This document shows, in pieces, positions 52,146 to 61,609 of a stretch of DNA of 64,000 bases (the stretch's first letter is position 1; each line of letters begins with the position of its first letter). Location: contig JBNKEE010000033.1 of assembly GCA_050288625.1 (NCBI GenBank), positions 40,989 to 104,988 on the forward strand, in the 5' to 3' direction. The translations under genes and the position numbers were made by a program. The notes beneath the pieces were generated by a model that was not told where the DNA came from, made no database searches, and saw nothing but the letters and a program-made list of their open reading frames with translations. The DNA comes from JAAGZL01 sp050288625. GTDB lineage: Bacteria > Pseudomonadota > Gammaproteobacteria > Chromatiales > Chromatiaceae.

Positions 52146-53951
52146 ATGACCGATCTGCAACACATCAGAAATTTTTCCATAATTGCCCATATAGACCATG
52201 GGAAATCCACCATAGCTGATCGTTTCATCCAGGTCTGTGGCGGACTGACGGAAAGAGAAATGAACGAGCAGGTCCTGGATTCCATGGATCTGGAACGAGA
52301 ACGTGGCATCACTATCAAGGCCCAAAGTGTCACCCTTTTTTATGCCAGTAAAAACGGCGAAACCTACCAATTAAACTTTATCGATACTCCAGGGCATGTG
52401 GACTTTTCCTATGAAGTATCCCGCTCTCTTGCGGCGTGTGAGGGGGCGCTGTTAGTAGTAGATTCCGCTCAGGGAGTCGAAGCACAGAGTGTAGCCAACT
52501 GCTACACAGCTATCGAACAAGGGCTGGAAGTACTACCAGTGCTGAATAAAATAGACCTGCCTGCAGCAGATCCTGAAAAGGTTATTACAGAAATCGAGGA
52601 GATCATAGGCCTAGAAGCAAAGCACGCAATGCGGGTAAGCGCTAAAAGCGGCGAGGGCATAACCGAACTGTTGGAGCAATTGGTAGAACACATACCGCCA
52701 CCGGAAGGTGATAGAACCAAGCCACTACAGGCCTTGATCATAGACTCTTGGTTCGATAGTTATGTAGGGGTGATCTCCCTAATCCGAGTTATAAATGGCG
52801 TTATCAAGCGCAAGGACAAGATGTATATCATGTCTACCGATCGATCCTATCAGGTGGAAAAGGTCGGTGTATTCAACCCTAAACGGGTAGATAAGGATGA
52901 GCTTGGCCCAGGAGAGGTAGGATTCGTGATTGCCGGTATCAAGGATATCGACGGCGCACCAGTTGGCGATACTATCACCCTGACCGACCGTAAGGCAGAA
53001 AAGCCTCTCCCAGGCTTTACCGAGATGAGACCTCGGGTATTCTCCGGGCTATATCCGGTAAGTTCTGATGATTATGAATCATTCCGTGAGGCCTTGCAGA
53101 AACTAAAGCTGAATGATGCAGCATTACATTTTGAGCCAGAGACATCCCAGGCCCTTGGTTTCGGCTTCCGCTGCGGATTTCTCGGAATGCTACACATGGA
53201 GATTGTTCAGGAGAGACTGGAACGCGAATATGATCTGGATCTGATCACGACAGCCCCGACGGTAATATATGAGGTAGAAAAGAGTGACGGCGAAGTTATC
53301 TACATAGACAACCCTGCTGCTTTGCCGGATACAAGTAAGATTGCTGAAATACGTGAACCTTTGATAGAAGCAACTATTCTGGTACCCCAGGACTATCTGG
53401 GAAATGTGATAAACCTCTGCATAGAAAAGCGTGGCACCCAGAAAAACCTACAATATCTGGGAGGACAAGTACAGTTGGTTTACGAACTACCAATGAATGA
53501 GGTGGTACTTGACTTCTTTGATAGGTTGAAATCTGTCAGTCGTGGGTATGCCTCTTTTGAATATGACTTCAAGCGCTTTGTGCCATCACCTTTGGTTAAA
53601 CTTGAGATTCTTATCAACTCAGAGAAGGTAGACGCACTATCACTAATAGTACACCGAGATAATGTTGAAAGCAGGGGCAGAGATCTGACAGTAAAGATGA
53701 AAGAAATAATACCTCGACAAATGTTCGAGGTTGCCATTCAAGCTGCTATTGGTAGTAAAATAATCGCGCGCACTACCGTAAAAGCATTACGAAAGAATGT
53801 AACAGCAAAGTGTTATGGTGGAGATATCACCAGAAAAAGAAAGCTACTTGAAAAGCAAAAGGCCGGTAAAAAACGCATGAAGCAGGTTGGTAAAGTCGAA
53901 ATACCACAAGAGGCTTTTCTTGCCGTTCTGCGCGTAGGCAAAGATAATTAA
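52146..53951 (+). CDS. lepA: Elongation factor 4 (LepA)
   Basis: Ribosome-associated GTPase that affects translation initiation and back-translocation. ATG 52146 (MTDLQHIRNFSIIAHIDHGK) is the family start; the frame is open to 52116. About 601 residues with G1 AHIDHGKST, G3 DTPGHVDF and G4 NKIDLPAA, EF-G-like domains, and the LepA-specific C-terminal domain (VTAKCYGGDITRKRKLLEKQ). It heads lepA-lepB-DUF4845-rnc-era-recO-pdxJ. Confidence 0.97.
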   Translation: MTDLQHIRNFSIIAHIDHGKSTIADRFIQVCGGLTEREMNEQVLDSMDLERERGITIKAQSVTLFYASKNGETYQLNFIDTPGHVDFSYEVSRSLAACEGALLVVDSAQGVEAQSVANCYTAIEQGLEVLPVLNKIDLPAADPEKVITEIEEIIGLEAKHAMRVSAKSGEGITELLEQLVEHIPPPEGDRTKPLQALIIDSWFDSYVGVISLIRVINGVIKRKDKMYIMSTDRSYQVEKVGVFNPKRVDKDELGPGEVGFVIAGIKDIDGAPVGDTITLTDRKAEKPLPGFTEMRPRVFSGLYPVSSDDYESFREALQKLKLNDAALHFEPETSQALGFGFRCGFLGMLHMEIVQERLEREYDLDLITTAPTVIYEVEKSDGEVIYIDNPAALPDTSKIAEIREPLIEATILVPQDYLGNVINLCIEKRGTQKNLQYLGGQVQLVYELPMNEVVLDFFDRLKSVSRGYASFEYDFKRFVPSPLVKLEILINSEKVDALSLIVHRDNVESRGRDLTVKMKEIIPRQMFEVAIQAAIGSKIIARTTVKALRKNVTAKCYGGDITRKRKLLEKQKAGKKRMKQVGKVEIPQEAFLAVLRVGKDN

Positions 53952-53980
53952 ATTATGGATACATAATAGAGAAGGTTCGT

Positions 53981-54811
53981 ATGAATATCGATTTTCCTTT
54001 AATACTAGTTCTGGCTACACTCATTACAGGAGTGATCTGGCTTGCAGATGTAATTTTCTTCGCTCCAAGAAGAAGAGGTAATATATCGATAGGCTTTAGC
54101 TCGGCAAGAGAAAAAGAACCGCTTATAGTCGAATATTCACGTTCATTCTTTCCAGTTATTCTTGCCGTTCTAGTATTACGCTCTGCAGTTGTTGAGCCGT
54201 TTAGAATCCCTTCAGGTTCAATGATGCCAACACTGCTTATAGGTGATTTTATACTGGTCAATAAGTTCAGCTATGGGATACGCCTACCAGTACTAAATAA
54301 GAAGATTATAGAAATAGGGGAACCAGAAAAAGGTGATGTAGTAGTGTTCCGTTACCCTAAAGACCCATCCATCGACTATATTAAACGTGTAGTAGCTGTT
54401 CCGGGTGACACAATAGATTATCGAAATAAGACGTTGATCGTAAATGGAGAACCTTTAAAGCAGGTACAACTAGGACTCTACAATGGATCGGGCTCAGGCG
54501 AAAATATGACAGGTACCTTGGAAAGCGTTGAGACTCTGGGAGATGTAGAGCACTCTATACTGGTCAATCAACTATTTCCAGATTTTCCACCTGGCTGCCA
54601 AATGCTGACTAGCGGATCTATCAAGGTCCCTGATGGTTACTATTTTGTTATGGGTGATAATAGAGATAACAGTAACGATAGCCGCTGTTGGGGATATGTT
54701 CCTGAGCAAAACTTGGTTGGTAAGGCGTTTGGTATTTGGATGAGTTGGGACTCAAATAGAGATAGTGTGCTGCCTATTGCCTGGGAAAGAATTGGAGAGG
54801 GTATCGATTAA
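53981..54811 (+). CDS. lepB: Signal peptidase I
   Basis: Cleaves signal peptides of exported proteins at the outer face of the inner membrane. The 276-residue protein has two N-terminal membrane segments. The catalytic Ser is in IPSGSMMPTLLIGDFILVNK and the Lys in DYIKRVVAVPGDTI, and a C-terminal box reads MGDNRDNSNDSRCWG. It lies between lepA and the DUF4845 gene, the usual order. Confidence 0.97.
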   Translation: MNIDFPLILVLATLITGVIWLADVIFFAPRRRGNISIGFSSAREKEPLIVEYSRSFFPVILAVLVLRSAVVEPFRIPSGSMMPTLLIGDFILVNKFSYGIRLPVLNKKIIEIGEPEKGDVVVFRYPKDPSIDYIKRVVAVPGDTIDYRNKTLIVNGEPLKQVQLGLYNGSGSGENMTGTLESVETLGDVEHSILVNQLFPDFPPGCQMLTSGSIKVPDGYYFVMGDNRDNSNDSRCWGYVPEQNLVGKAFGIWMSWDSNRDSVLPIAWERIGEGID

Positions 54812-54862
54812 TATTTGCAAGCACACATATATTGAATTTTTACTATCTAGGAGGCTAGCACA

Positions 54863-55240
54863 ATGATGGTCGATAGAAATAAACAGAATGGAATGACCGG
54901 CATGGGATGGCTGACCATATTATTCTTGATTGGTTTTTTTGCACTGTTAGCGTTCAAATTAGTACCAATATATCTGGAAAATTACTCAGTTAAAACAGTT
55001 CTTAAATCGTTTGAAGAAGAGCCATTAATAACACAACAAAGTAAGAAACATGTCCGAAACATGGTTATGGCTCGATTAAACACGAATGGAGTTAGAGATA
55101 TTAAGAATGATATGGTTACAATTGACAAGAAACCAGGATTACTCAAGATTGAAATTGACTACTTTGTGCGTAAGCCGATGGTTGGCAATATCGAGATAAT
55201 TGTCTCTTTTAATGAAGAAGTTGAACTGGTATCCAATTGA
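54863..55240 (+). CDS. DUF4845 membrane protein
   Basis: The 125-residue protein has one N-terminal membrane segment (WLTILFLIGFFALLAFKLVP) and a small soluble domain. Proteins of this family are almost always encoded between lepB and rnc, as here; their function is unknown. AGGAGG lies 8 bases before the first of two ATG codons at 54863. Its TGA stop overlaps the TTG start of rnc. Confidence 0.85.
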   Translation: MMVDRNKQNGMTGMGWLTILFLIGFFALLAFKLVPIYLENYSVKTVLKSFEEEPLITQQSKKHVRNMVMARLNTNGVRDIKNDMVTIDKKPGLLKIEIDYFVRKPMVGNIEIIVSFNEEVELVSN

Positions 55241-55917
55241 GAGAACCCATAGAACATCTCAGTCGCAAAATTGGCTACGAGTTTTCTGACATAGCACTTT
55301 TCGACAAGGCTTTAACACATAGAAGTGCTGGAGGAAAAAATAATGAGAGAATGGAGTTTCTTGGAGATGCAATTCTAGGTTTTGTTGTTGCAGATGTGCT
55401 GTTTGATAAGCTTGGCTCTGCTGACGAGGGAGATATGAGCAGGCTAAGGTCAAGTCTAGTAAAAGGTGTAACCCTGGCTGAGATAGCAAAAGAGATCAAT
55501 CTCGGGAACTATTTGCAGTTAGGTCCCGGTGAACTTAGCAGTGGAGGCCAATCCAGAAACTCCATTCTTGCAGATGCCATGGAAGCCATAATTGCGGCTG
55601 TATATCTGGACGGCGGACTTGAAGCAGCACGTCAGATGATAACCGGGTTATACCATACAAGGTTTGAAAACATCACTACCAAAAAGAATCTGAAAGACCC
55701 AAAGACCAGACTACAAGAGTACCTTCAAGCCAGACATTACAAACTACCAGTATATTCTGTTCTTGAAGTAAGCGGAGAACAACACGACCAGCATTTTATG
55801 GTCAAGTGTGATGTTGCAGATTTAGGTATGCAAACCGTAGCTAATGGGTCAAGTCGCCGCAAGGCAGAGCAGGAGGCCGCGAAGAGTATCTTGCATGAGC
55901 TGGAGAGCGATGCCTAA
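55237..55917 (+). CDS. rnc: Ribonuclease III
   Basis: Double-stranded-RNA endonuclease that processes rRNA precursors and some mRNAs. The 226-residue protein has the catalytic signature ERMEFLGDAILGFVVADVLF (acidic residues for metal) and a C-terminal dsRNA-binding domain (DPKTRLQEYLQA...GSSRRKAEQEAAKSIL). The start is TTG 55237, overlapping the upstream stop by four bases (TTGA), so it is translationally coupled and initiation is probably weak. Confidence 0.95.
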   Translation: MREPIEHLSRKIGYEFSDIALFDKALTHRSAGGKNNERMEFLGDAILGFVVADVLFDKLGSADEGDMSRLRSSLVKGVTLAEIAKEINLGNYLQLGPGELSSGGQSRNSILADAMEAIIAAVYLDGGLEAARQMITGLYHTRFENITTKKNLKDPKTRLQEYLQARHYKLPVYSVLEVSGEQHDQHFMVKCDVADLGMQTVANGSSRRKAEQEAAKSILHELESDA

Positions 55918-56806
55918 TACAAAAAACAGATGCGGTTACACGGCAATAGTAGGACGGCCCAACGTAGGCAAATCAACACTACTAAACAGGATCATCGGCC
56001 AGAAGCTGGCCATCACTTCCCATAAGCCACAAACCACACGCCATAGCATTCTTGGGGTTAAAACCACGGAGAAGGGGCAGATAGTCTATGTAGACACGCC
56101 TGGCCTCCATAAGCGTGGCAATCAACCCATGAATAAATACCTTAATCGCACCGCCAAATCAGCTCTAACAGATGTGGATCTTCTGCTGTTTGTCATTGAG
56201 GCGACGCGCTGGACCGATGAGGATGAGGCGGTATTAAAAACTGTAATAAAATACGACCTTAAATGTATACTGATCATAAACAAGGTTGATCGGATCAAGG
56301 ATAAAGAGGAGTTGCTGCCATTTCTAGCCGAGGTTTCTTCCCGACACTCCTTTGCCGAGATCATTCCGCTATCTGCTCTTAACGGAACAAACTTGGCGGA
56401 ACTGGAACAGAAGGTCCTTGATGCAATGCCTGAAGGGCAAAATATATATCCGGATGATCAACTCACCGATCGGTCAGAACGCTTCTTTGCTGCGGAGCTG
56501 GTGCGAGAACAACTTACTCAGCGTTATGCCAAAGAGATCCCCTATGCCTTGACGGTTGAGATCGAGAAATTTGAAGTAAAGGATGGCATATACCATATAA
56601 CCACTCTGATTTGGGTAGAGCGCAAGGGACAGAAAAATATTATTATTGGCAAAAATGGTGAAGCGTTAAAAGAGGTGGCTACACAGGCTAGGATAGAAAT
56701 GGAAAAGTTCTTCGGCCATAAGGTATTTCTAAAGGTCTGGGTTAAGGTGAAAAAGAGCTGGTCGACAGACAGTAAATCCCTGCACCAGCTTGGATACGGT
56801 GATTAG
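55910..56806 (+). CDS. era: GTPase Era
   Basis: Essential GTPase that binds the 3' end of 16S rRNA during 30S assembly. ATG 55910 (MPNTKNRCGYTAIVGRPN) follows GGAG and overlaps the rnc stop by 8 bases; the frame is open earlier inside rnc. The 298-residue protein has G1 GRPNVGKSTL, G3 DTPGLH, G4 NKVDRI and a C-terminal KH domain (IIIGKNGEALKEVATQARIE). Confidence 0.97.
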   Translation: MPNTKNRCGYTAIVGRPNVGKSTLLNRIIGQKLAITSHKPQTTRHSILGVKTTEKGQIVYVDTPGLHKRGNQPMNKYLNRTAKSALTDVDLLLFVIEATRWTDEDEAVLKTVIKYDLKCILIINKVDRIKDKEELLPFLAEVSSRHSFAEIIPLSALNGTNLAELEQKVLDAMPEGQNIYPDDQLTDRSERFFAAELVREQLTQRYAKEIPYALTVEIEKFEVKDGIYHITTLIWVERKGQKNIIIGKNGEALKEVATQARIEMEKFFGHKVFLKVWVKVKKSWSTDSKSLHQLGYGD

Positions 56807-56815
56807 TTAAAGTAC

Positions 56816-57514
56816 ATGTTTCGCACCTACCTATTACATCGCAAACCTTACTCTAACAGCAGCCTGCTGGTGGAGTGCTTTACCCGTGAACATGGACGCT
56901 TTCCGGCAATCGCAAAAGGGGTCAGAACTAACAGAAAGTCATGGCATGCACTACTCCAACCCTTCAATCCATTGGTAATAAAGTTCTCAGGTAAAGGTGA
57001 GGTTAAGACATTATCGGGCTATGAACAGGATAGTGGTGTATCCACCCTCAATGGTAAGAACATGTACTGTGGCTTTTACCTAAATGAGATCCTAATGCGT
57101 ATACTGGCAAGAAATGACCCGCATCCAGAGTTGTTCTGTCACTATGAAGATACCTTAAAACAGCTATCATCATCCACAGATGTAGAACCGACCCTACGTA
57201 GATTTGAGGTGGCACTGCTGAATGAACTAGGATATGGACTACTGCTTGACGCAGAAGCCGAAACAGGATGCCAGATCAAACCAGATTCATTCTATTCATT
57301 CGAGTTAGAAAACGGCCCCAGGGAAATAGATAGTCCTGATAAAAATTCGGTAAACGGAAGCACTCTATATGCATTGGCCGGTAACTTTCCGTATCATGAA
57401 AGAGAAAGGAGCCAGTCAAGAACACTTATGCGGCGCATAATGGCACACTATCTAGGTGATCGCCCAATAAAGAGCCGCGAGTTATTCAGATCGTTTTCAG
57501 ACAGCAAGCAATGA
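56816..57514 (+). CDS. recO: DNA repair protein RecO
   Basis: With RecF and RecR, RecO loads RecA onto SSB-coated single-stranded gaps. The 232-residue protein has the N-terminal OB fold (YLLHRKPYSNSSLLVECFTR, HGRFPAIAKGVR) and a helical C-terminal domain (LRRFEVALLNELGYGLLLD). No zinc cysteines are seen, as in other gammaproteobacterial RecO. It overlaps pdxJ by four bases (ATGA). Confidence 0.95.
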   Translation: MFRTYLLHRKPYSNSSLLVECFTREHGRFPAIAKGVRTNRKSWHALLQPFNPLVIKFSGKGEVKTLSGYEQDSGVSTLNGKNMYCGFYLNEILMRILARNDPHPELFCHYEDTLKQLSSSTDVEPTLRRFEVALLNELGYGLLLDAEAETGCQIKPDSFYSFELENGPREIDSPDKNSVNGSTLYALAGNFPYHERERSQSRTLMRRIMAHYLGDRPIKSRELFRSFSDSKQ

Positions 57515-58242
57515 AACAAGTAAAAGACATTCTACTCGGTGTAAACATCGACCATATAGCAACGGTGCGTCAGGCTCGCGGTACCAGATACCCGGAGCCT
57601 CTACAGGCTGCACTAATCGCAGAACACGCCGGTGCCGATGCCATAACCCTACATCTAAGGGAAGACCGGAGACATATACAGGATCGTGATGTAGAGATGC
57701 TGAAGGATATGCTACAGACACGCATGAACCTGGAGATGGCTGCAACCAAGGAGATGCTAGAAGTAGCTACACGGATACAGCCACATGACTGTTGTATAGT
57801 CCCGGAAAAGCGTGAAGAGCTCACCACGGAAGGTGGCCTTGATGTCAAAGCCAATCTCGCATATTTACAAGAGTACTGTACTACCTTAAAGGAGTCCGGA
57901 ACCAGGGTGTCCCTTTTCATAGATGCCGACCTGGAACAGATAGACGCGGCCAAAGAGAGTGGTGCCCCAGTCATAGAGATACATACTGGCCACTATGCAG
58001 ACGCAACGACTATCGAACAAAGGAAAATGGAGCTAATCAGGATAACAGAAGCGGTAAAACATGGAGCGGATGTAGGCCTGCAGGTAAATGCCGGTCATGG
58101 ACTGGACTACCATAATGTAAAGGCGATCACAGACATCGAGGGGATAGTTGAATTGAACATAGGCCACTCAATCATCGCGCGGGCGCTGTTCGATGGAATG
58201 GCTAAGGCGGTATCAGATATGAAGGCACTGCTAATAAAATAG
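57511..58242 (+). CDS. pdxJ: Pyridoxine 5'-phosphate synthase
   Basis: Condenses 1-deoxyxylulose 5-phosphate with 3-amino-2-oxopropyl phosphate to pyridoxine 5'-phosphate. The 243-residue TIM-barrel protein has the signatures LGVNIDHIATVRQARGTRYP, ITLHLREDRRHIQDRDV, CCIVPEKREELTTEGGLDV and GHGLDYHNV. It starts at ATG 57511 inside the recO stop. Confidence 0.97.
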   Translation: MKQVKDILLGVNIDHIATVRQARGTRYPEPLQAALIAEHAGADAITLHLREDRRHIQDRDVEMLKDMLQTRMNLEMAATKEMLEVATRIQPHDCCIVPEKREELTTEGGLDVKANLAYLQEYCTTLKESGTRVSLFIDADLEQIDAAKESGAPVIEIHTGHYADATTIEQRKMELIRITEAVKHGADVGLQVNAGHGLDYHNVKAITDIEGIVELNIGHSIIARALFDGMAKAVSDMKALLIK

Positions 58243-58265
58243 ATATTAAACTTGAGAATGACAGC

Positions 58266-59006
58266 ATGACACAGTTGGCGATAATAGGTGGATCTGGATT
58301 CACCAAAATGGAGTCTCTTAAAATCACCAGGAGGGAATTTGTAAACACACCCTATGGCGAACCATCATCTCCATTGATCCACGGATGCTTTGATGGACTG
58401 GATATCGTGTTCTTACCAAGACATGGGGCAGGTCACACCATTCCTCCACACAAGATCAACTACCGGGCTAATATCTGGGCCCTAAACCACATTGGTGTGG
58501 ATTATGTAATTGGCATGGCCACAGTAGGCGGAATAAGAGAAGACATGGCGCCGGAGACCATCGTCATACCTGATCAAATAATCGACTATACCTGGAGCCG
58601 TGGCAATACGTTCTTTGAGAATGATCTGTCCGAGGTAACTCACATCGACTTTACCGAACCATATTGCCAGGAACTCAGGCTAGCCTTAATCAATGCCGCC
58701 ATTGATGCCGGCCTGGATATCATCAAAGATGGTACCTATGGCGCCACCCAGGGACCAAGACTGGAGACGGCAATGGAGATAAAAAGGATGCAAGGAGATG
58801 GGTGTGATCTGGTTGGCATGACCGGGATGCCTGAAGCGGCACTCGCAAGAGAACTAGACCTCTGTTATGCGCACTGTTCAGTAGTGGCAAACTGGGCGGC
58901 GGGCAAAAGCGGCGATCCAATCACTATGGATTCCATAGTTGAGCATATGGAGAATGGTATGAAGAAAGTGTATGCGTTGTTGCAGAAGTTGGGTGGCTAT
59001 CTCTAG
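58266..59006 (+). CDS. S-methyl-5'-thioinosine phosphorylase (MTAP/PNP family)
   Basis: The 246-residue phosphorylase has LAIIGGSGF, the phosphate-binding LPRHGAGHTIPPHKINYRA, TYGATQGPRLET and GMTGMPEAALARELDLCYA. The later VVANWAAGKSGDP is the base-recognition region. It resembles the Pseudomonas methylthioinosine phosphorylases more than methylthioadenosine or guanosine enzymes, so it probably cleaves methylthioinosine; specificity cannot be proved from sequence. It may salvage the methylthioadenosine made by the spermidine synthase at 62762 if a deaminase exists elsewhere. Confidence 0.82.
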   Translation: MTQLAIIGGSGFTKMESLKITRREFVNTPYGEPSSPLIHGCFDGLDIVFLPRHGAGHTIPPHKINYRANIWALNHIGVDYVIGMATVGGIREDMAPETIVIPDQIIDYTWSRGNTFFENDLSEVTHIDFTEPYCQELRLALINAAIDAGLDIIKDGTYGATQGPRLETAMEIKRMQGDGCDLVGMTGMPEAALARELDLCYAHCSVVANWAAGKSGDPITMDSIVEHMENGMKKVYALLQKLGGYL

Positions 59007-59049
59007 CCACACTACTACTATTACTACAAATAATTCGGAAACAATAATT

Positions 59050-60201
59050 ATGAGAATAGGATATCTACTTTTACTATGTGCAATTATTTTCAGCAGTGAT
59101 GCATTCGCGCTATATAAGTGTATAGATGAATCGGGAAAGGTCTCATATCAGGGCAAACGTTGCCCGAAGGTTCCCACTTCTGACAGTACCAGCAAGACAC
59201 AGACTGTCAAACAAGGTCCTTCCGATATCAAATATGTCGATATCAACTTACCGGGAGATTCTTCTATATCCGTCCCGCTTCCGTCCGATTGGGAAGTTAA
59301 TATAAGTCAGTCAAACAAGCTGAGGAGACCTACCCTTAAGGCCAAACCCAGAAACGGTACCGAGCTCACACTGCTAATGACGCCAATACCACTCAAGGAA
59401 TCACTTTCCGCTGAAGACAAGAAAGAGTTTCTAAAACAGATCAGCAGTGAAATCAGAGCAAAATATCACAGCTACGAATCCACTAAAGAGCTGGATTCTA
59501 CACCGATACAGCAAGAGATGACAGGCAGCATAGGGCATCTATATACATTCGCCGATGAAAATCTCAAGAATATGGAAACCTTACCCAAAGGGGAGAGTAT
59601 CTATCTCAATACAGGTACAATTATCATAGAGAATATATTAGTAACCACCACCATTCTCACCAATGATATAAGCACAGATAATTTTAAGAAGGCGTTAGCA
59701 GCAGTACACTTCATTACCACCGGCGTAGCCAAGCAAGGCACATTCAAGGTACGACTGGAAAATCCAGATGTAGAGATCGAAATTCCAGAGTTGCCGGCAA
59801 TCAAGTTAGAGCAACACCCAATGTCAGCGGCAAAACCCCATCTGCGGCTGCTTGGCAACCTGGATCCCTACAACATATCGGTGATAACTCCTACCGCAGA
59901 CGAGGGCATGACCGCAGCCGAATGCGCAACGTCATCCGGGGGTTCCATAGCCGAACAATATGGTTTGGATAAATCTAAAATAAACCTCATGCAGGCAGAG
60001 GACAACCATACATTCAGCATGTACTTCCCGCTAAGTCTTAGCCAGATCAAGCAGGGCATGTACCAGCTCAACGCCTATCTGTTTTCAGCCCACGCAGGAA
60101 CACACTGCATTATGGTGCATATATCCATGGTTTCGATGGATAAAGACGAAATCAATACATGGCTGAAGGGGTTTCCGCAAGCGCGGATTAGGAGTTATTG
60201 A
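59050..60201 (+). CDS. Exported DUF4124-containing protein
   Basis: ATG 59050 gives a signal peptide (IGYLLLLCAIIFSSDAFA) in a 383-residue protein; the frame is open upstream into the preceding gene. The mature N-terminus LYKCIDESGKVSYQGKRCP is a DUF4124 domain, a small periplasmic module with a Cys pair. A Ser/Thr/Lys linker and about 300 residues of unrecognised beta-rich sequence follow. It is probably periplasmic. Function unknown. Confidence 0.75.
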   Translation: MRIGYLLLLCAIIFSSDAFALYKCIDESGKVSYQGKRCPKVPTSDSTSKTQTVKQGPSDIKYVDINLPGDSSISVPLPSDWEVNISQSNKLRRPTLKAKPRNGTELTLLMTPIPLKESLSAEDKKEFLKQISSEIRAKYHSYESTKELDSTPIQQEMTGSIGHLYTFADENLKNMETLPKGESIYLNTGTIIIENILVTTTILTNDISTDNFKKALAAVHFITTGVAKQGTFKVRLENPDVEIEIPELPAIKLEQHPMSAAKPHLRLLGNLDPYNISVITPTADEGMTAAECATSSGGSIAEQYGLDKSKINLMQAEDNHTFSMYFPLSLSQIKQGMYQLNAYLFSAHAGTHCIMVHISMVSMDKDEINTWLKGFPQARIRSY

Positions 60202-60277
60202 TCTGTATATGGCAACCACTACCCAAAGATAAAATACATCCCAACCAAGGAATAACACCAAACCACACGGAGGCATA

Positions 60278-61201
60278 ATGCCTGGAGCTTACGCCCATCT
60301 CACCCTGGTCAATCTGTTGCAGGATCCCATGCGGCTGGAGAATATGCCAGGCTTTCCCATGCAGGCCATCCCCACGGTACTCAGGTACGGTAAATATATT
60401 GAGCTGGGCAGTGTTAGTCCGGACTACCCATATCTGCTGCTGGGGGATGAGAATGCAGCTGGCTGGGCGGACCGGATGCACTACATCCAGACCGGCCAGA
60501 TGATACATGCCGGGGTCAAGGCCATCCGCCTGCAACCTGCGACCGTGCGGGAAAAGCTTTTGGCCTGGCTGCTCGGTTATGCCGCCCATGTGATTACCGA
60601 TGTCACCATCCATCCGGTGGTGGAGCTTAAGGTGGGCCCATACGCCCAGAACAAGAGAGAGCACCGGGTGTGCGAGATGCATCAGGATGTATATATCTAT
60701 CAACGCATGAATCTGGGGGATATCGGGCAGGCGGAGTTCCTGGATTCCGGTATTGGCACCTGCAGCGACCCGCAGGATCGCAACCGTATTGACCCTGATA
60801 TCAAGGCGCTGTGGCTAAGTATGCTCAGAGATGTTTACGGTGACGCGGTGGATACCGATCCGCCGGATATCGATGGTTGGCACAGGGGCTTTCGCTTTAT
60901 CGTGGACAATATTGCGGAAGAGGGCGGACGTCTTATCCCCTTTGCCCGGCATGTTGCGGCCGGTCTCGGACTGGTCTATACCAAAAGGCCATATTCCCGC
61001 TATATCCAGAGTCTAGAGGTTCCGGGCGGCAACATGGACTATGACCAGGTGTTTGACCGGGCCCTGGATAACGTGGTCAGGTCCTGGGCGGTGGTCGCAC
61101 GCGGGATTCTGCAGGGTGACGGTGATTACCTGAGCGCGATCGGCGACTGGAACCTGGATACCGGCAAGGATACTAACGGCACCCTAGTGTACTGGAGTTA
61201 A
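60278..61201 (+). CDS. Zinc-dependent phospholipase C domain protein
   Basis: The 307-residue protein starts MPGAYAHLTLVNLL and has the metal-site pattern of the zinc-dependent phospholipase C-like family: AYAHLT, LGSVSPDYPY, WADRMHYIQTGQMIH and GYAAHVITDVTIHPVVE. There is no signal peptide, so it may be cytoplasmic or membrane-peripheral, unlike secreted clostridial enzymes. Substrate is unknown. G+C content is higher from this gene on. A lipoprotein gene follows after 4 bases. Confidence 0.8.
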   Translation: MPGAYAHLTLVNLLQDPMRLENMPGFPMQAIPTVLRYGKYIELGSVSPDYPYLLLGDENAAGWADRMHYIQTGQMIHAGVKAIRLQPATVREKLLAWLLGYAAHVITDVTIHPVVELKVGPYAQNKREHRVCEMHQDVYIYQRMNLGDIGQAEFLDSGIGTCSDPQDRNRIDPDIKALWLSMLRDVYGDAVDTDPPDIDGWHRGFRFIVDNIAEEGGRLIPFARHVAAGLGLVYTKRPYSRYIQSLEVPGGNMDYDQVFDRALDNVVRSWAVVARGILQGDGDYLSAIGDWNLDTGKDTNGTLVYWS

Positions 61202-61205
61202 CGCA

Positions 61206-61607
61206 ATGAAAAGGCCCATATATCTTCTGCTGGTGTTGTTTGTCGTCGGATGCGCCGTCAACCCGACCTACACCGAAGACCGGATGCAACAACTGGCGCT
61301 GGACCTGAAACGTCTGGCACAACCTGTAGAGGCGACGGTACGTTATAACAACCCTCCCGCCGATATAACGGATGATCTCCTGCTAAAGATGGCCACAACA
61401 CATGACCCTGGCCTGCTCACGCCGTTCGCGGACTACAAGGTGCGTGTACTCAGAGAGAACAGACACGCCGTCCTGCTGGTATGTTCCAGGGACGATAAGG
61501 CCTTATTAGAGGATGCCGGCTGTACCGGTCAGTTCGATAGCCATCGCTGGGAGACCAAGAACCAGCCCTGTGAGTTTACGCTGGATGTGAACAGGATTTG
61601 TAAATAG
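61206..61607 (+). CDS. Predicted lipoprotein
   Basis: The 133-residue protein has a lipoprotein signal (PIYLLLVLFVVGC) with lipobox VVGC and Cys16 as lipidation site. The mature part is Cys-containing (CSRDDKALLEDAGCTG, CEFTLDVNRIC), which suggests two disulfides in the periplasm. I do not recognise a family. It begins 4 bases after the phospholipase-like gene, so they are probably cotranscribed, and ends 2 bases before the convergent decarboxylase gene. Confidence 0.75.
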   Translation: MKRPIYLLLVLFVVGCAVNPTYTEDRMQQLALDLKRLAQPVEATVRYNNPPADITDDLLLKMATTHDPGLLTPFADYKVRVLRENRHAVLLVCSRDDKALLEDAGCTGQFDSHRWETKNQPCEFTLDVNRICK

Positions 61608-61609
61608 GT

